This document shows positions 10,275 to 19,030 of a stretch of DNA of 25,714 bases, in pieces. Both the position numbers and the translations under genes were made by a program. Below the pieces are notes generated by a model. It saw only the letters and a list, made by a program, of their open reading frames with translations, was not told where the DNA came from and did no database searches. Each line of letters starts with the position of its first letter. Positions within the stretch are counted from its first letter, which is position 1. Origin of the DNA: Priapulus caudatus (lineage: Eukaryota > Priapulida > Priapulimorpha > Priapulimorphida > Priapulidae); contig NW_014577842.1 of the NCBI RefSeq assembly GCF_000485595.1, forward strand, positions 112,442 to 138,155, read 5' to 3'.

Positions 10275-10987
10275 TTAATAAGTGCGCATGCTCACGGAGT
10301 AAAATTTATCCAGGTCGAATTTTGGAATATTTTCCTAAATATTTTAATTATTTTAGCCGTGTTAATTATGGTTATCTCCGTTTTTTCGAAGGTGTAGCGT
10401 TCAGCGGTTAACACAGTATTAATCCACATAACTCTAGTTTAGTAATAATTTTCCTAAATATAATTTTAAAGCAATGTTTTGGCGGGCTTGAATCATTCTA
10501 AGCAAACCCGAAACAGGAAGTCAACACGAGTAATTGGATCTTCTTATACTTGATAATTTTAATCGGGACCGATAGATTGAAGCGTGATGAGAATTACGTG
10601 ATGATAGAGCGTAGTAATAATAACCGAGAGTAGATCATGTGTAATACTATTAGAACGTTACGGATATTAATTGCACAGATGCGTATCAAAACAAGTTGAA
10701 CTTGTAGTTGTAGCCAGTAGCAGTCATCACAGCTGTTGACCGATGCATCGTTTGCCAATGTCGTTTTCTCATACGCAAGTGATGTAAAGATTCTTCAACC
10801 ATAGATCATTCAGAGTTGTCAGTGTTGTGGAAAGACTCCCTTTTCGTGTTTTAAGGTTGCGTTTCTCCGGCTTTTCTCTCGCAGCAGTAATCGGACGATA
10901 GACCGAACACAAAATGCGGTCGCCCGACGTTCCACGATGAAGTCGACGTGGTGATCGCGCCACGATGAGAGATGAGACGCAGCAAAC
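10275..10987 (+). other. Upstream region and 5' untranslated sequence of the MBD gene
   Basis: AT-rich to 10800, then pyrimidine-rich with an acceptor-like CTTTTCTCTCGCAG ending at 10884, which may open the exon that carries the start codon. An upstream ATG at 10914 could form a short upstream frame. The in-frame stop at 10973 closes the frame before ATG 10988. Confidence 0.5.
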
Positions 10988-12444
10988 ATGGCCAGCAGTG
11001 ACGTCGCATCCGAGCGTCCCGTTGCAACGGTGACTGAAACCTCCGAGCGCGAGGTCTCGAGGGGAGTGGCCCGGCGAGGGAGGCAGGAGGGTGGGGAAGC
11101 CACGGCGAATGGCAGGCCGGCAGCAGCGCAGCAGCAGCAGCCGCGCTCTGCACCGCAGCTGAATCGGACGCTGCTGCCTGCGACCGCGCCCAGGATGGCG
11201 GCGCCACCGTCCTACACGGTGCACCACGTCCCTGGAGCGGCTGCCAACGTGTTCACCTCGCAGCTCGTGGCGTCGGGCGACTGCGCCGGCGCCACCACCT
11301 TCTCGTCCGGCTGCGTGCCGGCGGCGTCGGCGTTCCTGCGGAGTGGAGGCCACGCCACGTTCTTCGTCACGCAGAGCGGCGGCGGCGGCGCGGCGGCGGG
11401 CCAGCCGGCGACGTTTTGCGTGCCGGCGGTGTGCGCGGACGCCCCACAGGCGCCCGGCCGGCCTGTGCAGTTCACCTACGAGCAGAACATCATGCACCAG
11501 CGACCGACCCACCAGCGCCACCCGTCGCCGCCCTCGTCCAAGTTCGGCCGTCAGGGGGCGCCGGCGTGCCAGCGTGGAGCGATGCGTCCGCCGCCGCTGC
11601 TGCCGCGAATCATCGACGGCGGCAGCGGATTCCCGGACGCGGCGATGAGGACGCCCATGGCGTTTCCCTCGCACCTGATCGCTGCGGCGACCGCAGGGCC
11701 GCAGCCCATCTGTCGGCAGCCGCAGCCGCTGCTGCAGCAGCTGCCCTACGGGCCGTACGTCTCGGGCGGCGGCGGGCCACACGTGATGGGCGCCTCGCCC
11801 CTCACGGCCGCCCTGCCGCCCGGGTTCACCCTCGCCGGGGTCAGCGGCGGCGGGATGATCGGGTCGGACGCCGGCGTGATGCTGCGTCCGTCCGCAGTCG
11901 TCCAGAATCCCGTCGGATTCATGCAGGGCGCCCCCTACCAGACGCACGCGTGCAGCGGCGGCGCCCTCCCGATCGGCATTGACATCAACCCGGGTCACGT
12001 GACCCTGCAGGGGGCGCCAACATCGGTCGGCGTGCTGCTGCCGCACGGCAATGTGATAATCAGCCCGCCATCGATGATCGTCAACAATGAGTGCGTTGCC
12101 ACGGCGATCAGCCCGGGCGTCGCCGCCTCGTCTAGTCACGTGACAATCGTGCAGCAGCAGCAGCAGTTGGACTCGGGAGCCGTCGCCCAGCTATCCCGCC
12201 ATTTCGCCGGGGCGTGCGCGACGGTGGCACCACCCGTGCTGCACGCGTCTACGCAGGCGCCCTCTGCCAGCAACATCTTGGCGGCGCCGTCGTTCGGCGT
12301 TGCGTCGGATGCGCTCACGGTGGCGCCGCTTGCCTGCGCGAAGCTCGCGACGTCGGGCTGGGCAACGGCGGCGCCCCCTGCGTGCGTGACGGTGCCGTTG
12401 GGCTGGAAGCGACTGCTGATCAACAGCTCTGTGATCTACAGCAG
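10988..12444 (+). CDS. MBD5/6-like protein, coding exon 1 (long N-terminal extension and start of MBD)
   Basis: This is the first coding exon of a methyl-CpG-binding-domain/PWWP protein of the MBD5/MBD6 type. ATG 10988 has a strong Kozak context (A at -3, G at +4), and an in-frame TGA lies at 10973, so the start is well supported. Residues 1-468 are low complexity: rich in Ala, Gly, Pro, Gln and Ser, with short Q runs and no domain I recognise. Residues 469-485 (VPLGWKRLLINSSVIYS) are the first strands of the MBD. The donor GTGCGA is at 12445, leaving two bases. In vertebrate MBD5/6 the MBD lies at the extreme N terminus, so this extension is unusual. Long antisense open frames here are shadows of GC-rich coding DNA. 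Confidence 0.92.
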
Positions 12445-12454
12445 GTGCGACGAT

Positions 12455-12522
12455 GTTCTTGTGTTTTGCGGGCAACGTTCTTGTGTTTTGCGAGCGACGT
12501 TCTTGTGTTTTGCGAGCGACGA
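12455..12522. repeat. 22-bp minisatellite just inside the intron 1 donor
   Basis: Three units, GTTCTTGTGTTTTGCG plus six bases, start at 12455, 12477 and 12499, beginning ten bases after the donor GT at 12445. Confidence 0.92.
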
Positions 12523-12604
12523 GCAATTAGTTAGCACGTTAGACATTTTATCGGCGTCGCCTTCAGTCACTCCTGCCATTTCCTGATCTTTCGCAATTGA
12601 CATT

Positions 12605-12871
12605 CAGGGTTAGAAATTAACTTTTGAGCAAGGGAGTTCAACAAGAGGGAGTCCCTGTCCTTAAAAAGAGGGAGTCCGCAGCAAAACGAGGGAGTTCGTA
12701 GTCTAAAGTTCAAAATTAAAGATTTGGTGAAAAAATACGATAATTCCGCGAGGCCGTGCTCTGGAACGAACTAGTTATATATAGCAGAATTTTCAGGGGT
12801 CAAATCAGGGAGTCCGACAGTAAATCGGGGAGCATTTGACTCCGGACTCATACCCATCCTTTCATACCCTG
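12605..12871 (+). mobile_element. CAGGGT-ended inverted-repeat element, copy B
   Basis: The start, CAGGGTTAGAAATTAACTTT, and the interior (GGGAGTCC, TTCCGCGAGGCCGTGCT, GTCCGACAGTAAATC) match copy A at 2478-2765 in the opposite orientation. The right end, CATACCCTG at 12871, is diverged and the flanking octamers do not match, so this copy is older or damaged at one end. It lies in intron 1 of the MBD gene. Confidence 0.72.
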
Positions 12872-13141
12872 AACTTTTCTCCCTGCCTTGATTGAGTATT
12901 CATCTCTGGGCAATCATTGCTATGATAGGGGCGTTCCACAAAACCGTCCTTGGCAATGACGTGCCGGTCGTGCCCCCAATTCGACAATTTGGTGCGCACG
13001 TGTGAAAATCGCCTACTAATGAGTATAAGTTGACGCACCTAGAGCAATGATATTTAATCGTGGGGTAATATTACTGAGATGGAAGGGATGATTAAAGCGG
13101 TATCTATAATTATATTTTTGAGAAAAAGTTTTTAATTGTGA

Positions 13142-13528
13142 ATGGTGTTTATACGTCGTACCACGCTGTTGTGCTGCCGTTAAATGTACCCGACGTTACA
13201 CATCGTACTGTGTCGTTGCGCGTCATACCATTCCATTATGCGTCGTTCCGTGTCATTTCAGCCCAAGCAGTGTTCCATTATATGTTGTAACATGCTGTTA
13301 CACGTACTCTGCCGTTAAATGTACAGTGACGTTACACGTCGTACTGTGTCGTTACCACGCCATTATGTGTTGTTCTGTGTCGTTAGACATCGTTCCATGT
13401 AGTTACACATCGTTCCATGTCGTTAGCCATCGTTCCATGTCGTTAGACGTCGTTCCATGTAGTTACACGGCGTTCCATGTCGTTAGACATCGTTCCATGT
13501 CGTCACACGTCGTTCCGTGTTGTTTCAG
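13142..13528. repeat. 20-bp minisatellite running into the intron 1 acceptor
   Basis: Diverged units fill 13142-13390. From 13391 six exact 20-base units (CGTTCCATG-type) start at 13391, 13411, 13431, 13451, 13471 and 13491. A seventh, in register at 13511, contains the real acceptor and crosses into exon 2. A near copy of the acceptor and exon start is at 13243-13276. Confidence 0.95.
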
Positions 13529-13869
13529 CCCGAGCGGTGTGTTCCTCACGTCTATCGAGAACATGAAGCAGTACCTGCAGACTCCCGGCACGTGCAAGTG
13601 CGGCCTCGAGTGCCCCCTGGTGGTCGAGAAGGCGTTCAACTTCAGCCCGCTCGTACACTCGGTGCCGTGGTCGCTGCCGGACGTGCCAGGGTTGAACGAC
13701 CTCACGAAGCTCTGCAATCACAAGAGAAAGCTGCTGATGATGGCGACACTGCACCACAGGACAACGAGCGCATCGTTTCATGCAGCCTCCCAGGCCGTCG
13801 TCCACACCCCGCCACCGCTCCCCGACGCGGCGGTCACACCCGTCAACTTCGCCCAGCCAAAATTGAAAG
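13529..13869 (+). CDS. MBD5/6-like protein, coding exon 2 (rest of MBD domain)
   Basis: The exon completes the MBD. The split serine is followed by PSGVFLTSIENMKQYLQ and TCKCGLECPL (residues 508-516), then AFNFSP, and LTKLCNHKRKLLMMATLHH just after the domain. The block matches the vertebrate MBD5/6 layout (SPSG, TCKCGLECPL, FNF, TKLC-HKRK, ATLH). MBD5/6 domains are short and are known not to bind methylated CpG, so the domain is probably a protein-interaction module that works with PR-DUB. The acceptor TTGTTTCAG ends at 13528 and the donor GTGAGT is at 13870, leaving one base. Both splice sites lie inside tandem repeat arrays. In-frame open sequence upstream of 13529 is intronic repeat, discussed separately. 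Confidence 0.95.
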
Positions 13870-14224
13870 GTGAGTGAGAGTCGGAGGGAGGGTTTCGCCG
13901 AATGAAAGTGGGAGAGAAAGGTGAGTGAGAGTCGGAGGGAGGGTCTCTCCGATTGAAAGTGGGAGAGAAAGGGGAGAGGAGGGAGGGTTTCGCCGAATGA
14001 AAGTGGGAGAGAAAGGTGAGTGAGAGTCGGAGGGAGGGTCTCTCCGATTGAAAGTGGGAGAGAAAGGGGAGTGAGAGTTGGAGGGAGGGTCTCGCCGAAT
14101 TAAAGTGGGAGAGAAAGGTGATTGAGAGTCGAGGAAGGGTGTCACCAAATGAAAGTGGGAGAGAAAGGTGAGTGAGAGTCGGAGGGAGGGTGTCACCAAA
14201 TGAAAGTGGGAGAGAAAGGTGAAA
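13870..14224. repeat. 51-bp minisatellite starting at the intron 2 donor
   Basis: Seven units start at 13870, 13921, 13972 (44 bases), 14016, 14067, 14118 and 14168. Each opens with the donor-like GTGAGTGAGAGT or a variant and ends GAAAGTGGGAGAGAAAG. Because 51 is a multiple of three, the antisense strand shows a long repetitive open frame, which is not a gene. Confidence 0.95.
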
Positions 14225-14589
14225 GGTTTTCGCTTCTTGCTTGAGCATGCTGCCCTGCAGCTGTGCTCGTAGCGATCCTGTGGGGATTTCATGTGGCGTT
14301 TCGGACGATCTTTCGTCCCTCCTTTGCTACGATGAGCCGGTAATTGCTGTACTGTAAGCGAGGTGCAGATGTGGGAGTCGCTCGGAGATTTGGCACGAAA
14401 ACCCCCGCGATTGTTTGTGGCTGTCAGTTACTAAAACTGTATTAAATTCGATGTTCAGTCTACGATGAACCGATTGTGCCGTCGTTTTCTCTTTGTGTTG
14501 ATTCTCTGACGTAGTCTTGCCGTTCTCTTGTTTCTCCAATGTTGTCCAGACATGTTAACCATTTTGCGCATAATTATTGCGATATTTGA

Positions 14590-14885
14590 AATCTGTTCCT
14601 TGTTCCTCTGATGTATTCTTTTCCGTTGTTCCTCTGACATAGTCTTGTTTCATTGCACCTCTAACATCTTGTTTCATTGCACCTCTAACATCTTGTTCCG
14701 TTGTTCCTTCTTCGATGTCTTGTTTTGTTGTTCCCCTGACGATGTCTTGTTCCATTGTTCCTCTGACATTGTGTTGTTCCGTTGTTCCTCTGGCGATGTC
14801 TTGTTCCGTTGTTCCTTCGAAGTCTTCCATTGTTCCTCTGACATAGTTTTGTTCTGTTGTTCCTCTGACGATGTCTCTGCGTTCA
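14590..14885. repeat. 27-30-bp minisatellite ending at the exon 3 acceptor
   Basis: About ten units of GTTCCTCTGACGATGTCTT type lie before the acceptor at 14891. Unit lengths are mostly multiples of three, so the plus strand is open and in frame with exon 3 (FRCSSGDVL-type repeats), and the minus strand is open too. The stretch 14225-14590 between the two arrays shows nothing recognisable. Confidence 0.9.
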
Positions 14886-14891
14886 TCTCAG

Positions 14892-15058
14892 CCAAGAACA
14901 AGAAGCCTCGCCAGAAGCAGTCTAGTCCGTATGACGGGATGCTCGTGTCGAAGCTGCTGGAGCAGCGAGATCGCATCGCACGCGCCGCCGCTGCCGCCGG
15001 CCTCGCCACGGCCGTAACCACGGCAACATCGACGTCATCGTCTGCCACCGCAGTGCAG
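14892..15058 (+). CDS. MBD5/6-like protein, coding exon 3
   Basis: This 167-bp exon encodes residues 600-655: a basic segment (AKNKKPRQKQSSPYDGMLVS), a short helical stretch (KLLEQRDRIARAAAAAG) and an Ala/Thr/Ser run. The basic N-terminal part could act in nuclear localisation. The acceptor ATCTCAG ends at 14891 and takes the single base left by exon 2. The donor GTAAGC is at 15059 and leaves phase 0. A tandem repeat immediately upstream is open in the same frame, so an exon-boundary shift would be easy to mistake for coding sequence. Confidence 0.85.
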
Positions 15059-15115
15059 GTAAGCGTGTGCATGTTTGGGGCGGGGGGGTGGGGGGGTTAG
15101 CGGTATTGTATCTAC

Positions 15116-15259
15116 GTTCTTAACCTGTGGTCATCAGGGTGTCCGTGAACCAGGCGGCTAAAAAATATGTGTGTTTATGTGCATTTTTCTCGGGAGGGGT
15201 TCGTGGCTTTCACCAGATTCTCAAAAAGGTCCATGACTCAAAAAGGTTAAGAACCACTG
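15116..15259. mobile_element. Short hAT-like inverted-repeat element in intron 3
   Basis: GTTCTTAACCT at 15116-15126 is inverted at 15244-15254, and the right end reads CAGTGGTTCTTAACCTTTTT on the minus strand. CAGTGGTTCT-type ends with AACCTTTTT are typical of non-autonomous hAT elements in animals. The left terminal bases have decayed and no target duplication was found. The rest of intron 3 (15260-15707) is plain AT-rich DNA. Confidence 0.5.
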
Positions 15260-15707
15260 TTCTAGATGGTGATACATGTACGGTAAATGTACTGCGTCCT
15301 GTATAATATGTATTTATACTCGTAGCTTGCCGTATTGCGACTAACCGGGTGAAGGCGTTACTGCAAATTGAATGAATGTTTCTGTCGCATTCTGTGAGCG
15401 TCCCCGTTCCCTTTTCTTGTGTCGTTTTTTCGGGGGTAAAAAATATTTGAATGTTTCCATGATTCCAATCAAGTTTCTTTGGAGGTGAACTATAGATGCA
15501 TGATGTATTGGCGTGTTAATCGACATAAAATTGTTTAAAGTGTTTTGAATAAATAATGATTATAATGAATCTGCGATAAACGTTGCATGTCACTGTCAGT
15601 CTGGAAAACCTCGTGCTAGGTTGCGTTGCCGTGGAAACGACTCTACTCGTGTCTCGTCGTCGTGTAGGGGGGCCTTACGTCGCTGATTGCCTCTTGTTTT
15701 TCGGCAG

Positions 15708-15931
15708 GGTCAGCCAAACGATCCGCTTCTCTCTACTGTCGCATCCGGGCGCCCCCTGCAGGGCATTTCGGGTGCGACGTCGAAGGGCTGCGTCGTCACG
15801 ACAACGGTAGGAGCGGGCGTGCAGACACGGTCGCCGGCGAACGCGACGCGCGACGTCGCCGCGGCGATGGGCAGCGGTAGTCACGGCGACATGTCTTCCA
15901 GTGTCAACAACCAAAGACCTCCCGGCATCTT

Positions 15932-15981
<50 letters not shown>

Positions 15982-17708
15982 GCAGTGTCGTCCCCGAATC
16001 GTGCATGCCAGTCAAGTCAAGGCGCGGTCGCAAGAAGAAGGTGAAACCCTCGTCTGCAACCGCCGCCGCATCGAGCGAACGCAAGCAGCAGGGGCCATGC
16101 CCCAACGTCGACGTACTACACATCCCAGCCGAGGCGCCCCCTGGTGGCGGCGTCGCCACGCCGACGACCGCCGTGTCTTTCTTCGAGGATCCGACCGCTT
16201 ACCTCGCGCAGCAGACGGCGATGCTGAACGAGACGATGTCGCCGCGGCAACCGCCGCCGCCCCCCACCGCCGCCGCCGCCCACTGTGATACGAGACCCTC
16301 CACCGCGGGGCAGCGGCAGCTGTCGATGTCGTCGTTGCAAGGACGTAGTACGTCGTCACCCCCTACTGTGATCCCGCTTGCCGGTACGCTGCCCGTTCCC
16401 CGGAAGCCTCCGCAGCCGCAGCCGGCGCCACCTACGACGGCGACATGCGAGGAACCGGAGCGCCCTCTACCGTTCCCGGCCAGCAGCCTGCTGACAGCGG
16501 CGGCGATGGACGCGTTTCGGGCGCAGGCGTGTCCGCAGGGCCGCCAGGGGGCGCCGGCGGGCGGCGGGGAGAGGACGCTGTACAAGGACTGCACGTTGAG
16601 CGAGACCGGAGAGAGCGTGGCTTCGGGGCTGCTGCCGGAGACTGGGGTGGATGAAGAGGGCGCCACGAGTCACGCCGCGCCGTGCGACCACGGCGGCTGC
16701 GGCGAGTCGCCACTTCCGTGCCTCGTCGTCGCGGCGACGGAATCGCAGCCACGTTTGGCCGCTACCTGCGCCGCTCCGGTCGTCTCCGCGGGCGACGGGA
16801 AGCCGGCTATCCGCGCGGGGGCGCCACCGCGGCACGCACCGTCCGGAGGATCGATCCCGAGTCATCCGGTGACGTTGTCGACGGCGACGATGGTGACGAA
16901 CAGCATCCCGCACGTGATCCCGGCCGCCGGCATCACCCAGCATCCTCATCCGCAGCATCCTCATCCTCATCCTCCGCAGCAGCATCAGCAGCCGTTCGTT
17001 CACATGACGGGGGCGGCGGCAGCGGCGCCGATGGCGTACGCGGGGCTGCAGGGCGCCATGATGCTGCCGGGGGCCGCTGGCGGGCCGCCGACGATCGTCC
17101 ACGGTCTGCCCACGGGTCCGCCCGGCCAGGTGCTCATGTCCGGGCTCGTGCAGGCGGACGTGGGCCTCGGCGCGCCGCACGTGATTGCCGCTCAGGGTCT
17201 CGCCGGCCCGTACCAGGGCCTGACCGGGTTTCAGGTCAGTCAGGTGACCGCGCATCAGTCTGTGAGCGTGCAGGTGGCACCCCCCGGCGGCATGCTCCTC
17301 GACTCGCCGCACCAGCAGGTGGCGCCGGCGTGCTCGCCACGCGGGCCGAAGCGAGCGTGCGCGACGCCGACGACGGGCGTCGCCATCGGTTACGAGGATG
17401 CGGGCGAGCGCAAGCGCAGGCGGAGGCAGCGCGTCGCCGCGGCGACGGTCCCGGCGTCAGATGTCGTTATCAGCATCCAGCAGCAGCCGAGCTGCACGGC
17501 GGCGCCCTCTCAGATCATGTTCTTGCCGCCGCAGCACCAGGGGGCGCTGCCGCCGCCACAACTGAGCGTCGTGCAGCCGGGACTCGTGCTTGCGAACGCG
17601 ATGGGGGCGCCGGCGTCTCTCCTGCCACAGGGCGTGTTCGTCTCGCCTGCCGGGAAGGTGTACGCTCCCGGCGACATGCTAACCGACCCCATGCTTCAGC
17701 TTCAGCTT

Positions 17709-17742
<34 letters not shown>

Positions 17743-17980
17743 TGTACCTGTGCCCGCCGGGAGGCGGCATGTTTGAGGGCATCGCGACGATACAGGCTCC
17801 ACCTCCGCCGCAGCCGCCGGTCGCCGCCGACGGCGCACTGACACAGCAGAGCGTGATGCTGCAGACGCTGATGCAGACGTTGATGAGCGCGAACCCGAAC
17901 GTCGATGTGCAGAGCCTGCTGCCGAGCCTGCAGAGCATCGTCACGCAGGCGATGGGCACGGCCGCCGGCGCGCAGCTGCA

Positions 17981-18012
<32 letters not shown>

Positions 18013-18148
18013 TGTGCCTGCCGACCGTGATGCCATTCACGGGAGTCGCCGAGATGGCGGCAGCGTACGTGGGCCCGCAGCAGCAGCAGCAGCACGGACA
18101 GTATCACCACCAGGTGCCGCAGTTGTACAGCAACATGCAGTTGGTGCA

Positions 18149-18181
<33 letters not shown>

Positions 18182-18199
18182 GCAACAGCAACAACAGCA

Positions 18200-18243
<44 letters not shown>

Positions 18244-18593
18244 TGTACAACCATCGGACAGCGCTGGCAGCTGAGCAGCAGCTGTATGCCGCCGCGCGAG
18301 GGGGCGCCACCATCACCAGCGTCGAGCCAGCGTCTGCGAAACCCGCCGCGCCCCGAGAACTCGCGTGCTCGGTAACGGGCGTGCCTGTAGGGGGCGCCGC
18401 CGCGGCGAGCACGTTTCTCGTGAGCCAGGCGGCGATTGTCGAGAACGTGCCGCGGCAACGGAATGCCGAGTTTGCCACGTCCAACCACCAGGGGGCGTTG
18501 GTCGCGGAGCGCGACGGCAACGTGAGAACGCCGGTCGCTGACAACCGGGACGAGCATCCGTCGTTGCAGCCAGCGCCACCTACGACGTTGAAG
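15708..18593 (+). CDS. MBD5/6-like protein, coding exon 4 (giant disordered central exon)
   Basis: This 2886-bp exon encodes 962 residues (656-1617) with no stop, beginning GQPNDPLLST after acceptor TTCGGCAG and ending PPTTLK before donor GTATGC. It is a Gln/Pro/Ala/His-rich disordered region. Visible features are an AT-hook-like basic motif (SRRGRKKKVK, about residue 760), the motif FPASSLLTAAA (911-921), which closely matches FPASSLLSAAA of vertebrate MBD5, a basic cluster (ERKRRRRQR, about 1222), a possible helix (LQTLMQTLMSANPNVDVQSL), and four glutamine tracts of 16, 11, 11 and 32 residues. The FPASSLL motif is the best orthology marker outside the two folded domains. Repeat lengths are likely polymorphic. 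No catalytic motif is seen. Confidence 0.95.
15933..15980 (+). repeat. CAG/CAA tract coding for 16 glutamines
   Basis: First glutamine tract of exon 4, with one CAA interruption near its start. In-frame coding microsatellite. Confidence 0.97.
17709..17741 (+). repeat. CAG tract coding for 11 glutamines
   Basis: Second glutamine tract of exon 4, pure CAG, preceded by three CTTCAG steps. Confidence 0.97.
17979..18011 (+). repeat. CAG/CAA tract coding for 11 glutamines
   Basis: Third glutamine tract of exon 4, with one CAA codon second. Confidence 0.95.
18147..18242 (+). repeat. CAG/CAA tract coding for 32 glutamines
   Basis: Longest glutamine tract of exon 4. CAA codons interrupt the middle third, while the 3' part is pure CAG and so the likeliest to vary in length. 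Confidence 0.97.
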
Positions 18594-18604
18594 GTATGCT
18601 TGTC

Positions 18605-18840
18605 CCTGCACTAATGGTGCTGTATGCGTACGTGCGCGTGTGAATGCGCGAGTGAGTGTACATTTGTGCGAGCATGCGTGCATGTGTGCGTGCGCGTGTG
18701 AGTACATTTGTGCAAGCGTGCGTACGCGTGTGCATGCGCGTGTGAGTGTACATTTGTGCGAGCATGCGAGTGCGTGTGCGTGCGCGTGTGAGTGTACATT
18801 TGTGCGAGCATGCGTGCGTGTGTGCGTGTGCATACATGTG
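18605..18840. repeat. Minisatellite next to the intron 4 donor
   Basis: Units of GTGTGAGTGTACATTTGTGCGAGCATGC type, spaced about 40-48 bases, begin some 20 bases after the donor at 18594. The unit carries GTGAGT, a perfect donor hexamer, several times. Confidence 0.9.
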
Positions 18841-19030
18841 TTCCTATATTATGATGTACATGTAATAATACAAACCATAGCTTTAAAAAAAGTATTTGTG
18901 AGTGACTTGTGTTAGTGACTCGGCATTGCCATAGAAATATCATTCTTCCGAACAACTTATTCCGAAATGTAGACTTACTCACGGTGTGGACTGCTGTCGT
19001 CATGGAAACATGATCGGTCCGCGTTTGCAG

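Noticed and set aside
10769-12139. Antisense 456-codon open frame opposite MBD exon 1
   Set aside because: It is arginine-rich and composition-driven, lies entirely opposite a well-supported exon, and resembles no family.
13326-13528. Open frame upstream of exon 2 as constitutive coding sequence
   Set aside because: It is a 20-bp minisatellite, the MBD fold is continuous when exon 1 is joined at 13529, and the real acceptor is good; it is kept only as a possible alternative exon extension.
13778-14292. Antisense repetitive frames (THLSLPLSFG-type repeats)
   Set aside because: They arise because the 51-bp repeat unit is a multiple of three; no start context, domain or partner exon supports a gene.
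17679-18833. Antisense 384-codon frame with long leucine runs
   Set aside because: The leucine runs are the complement of CAG glutamine tracts, and the histidine/threonine part is minisatellite.
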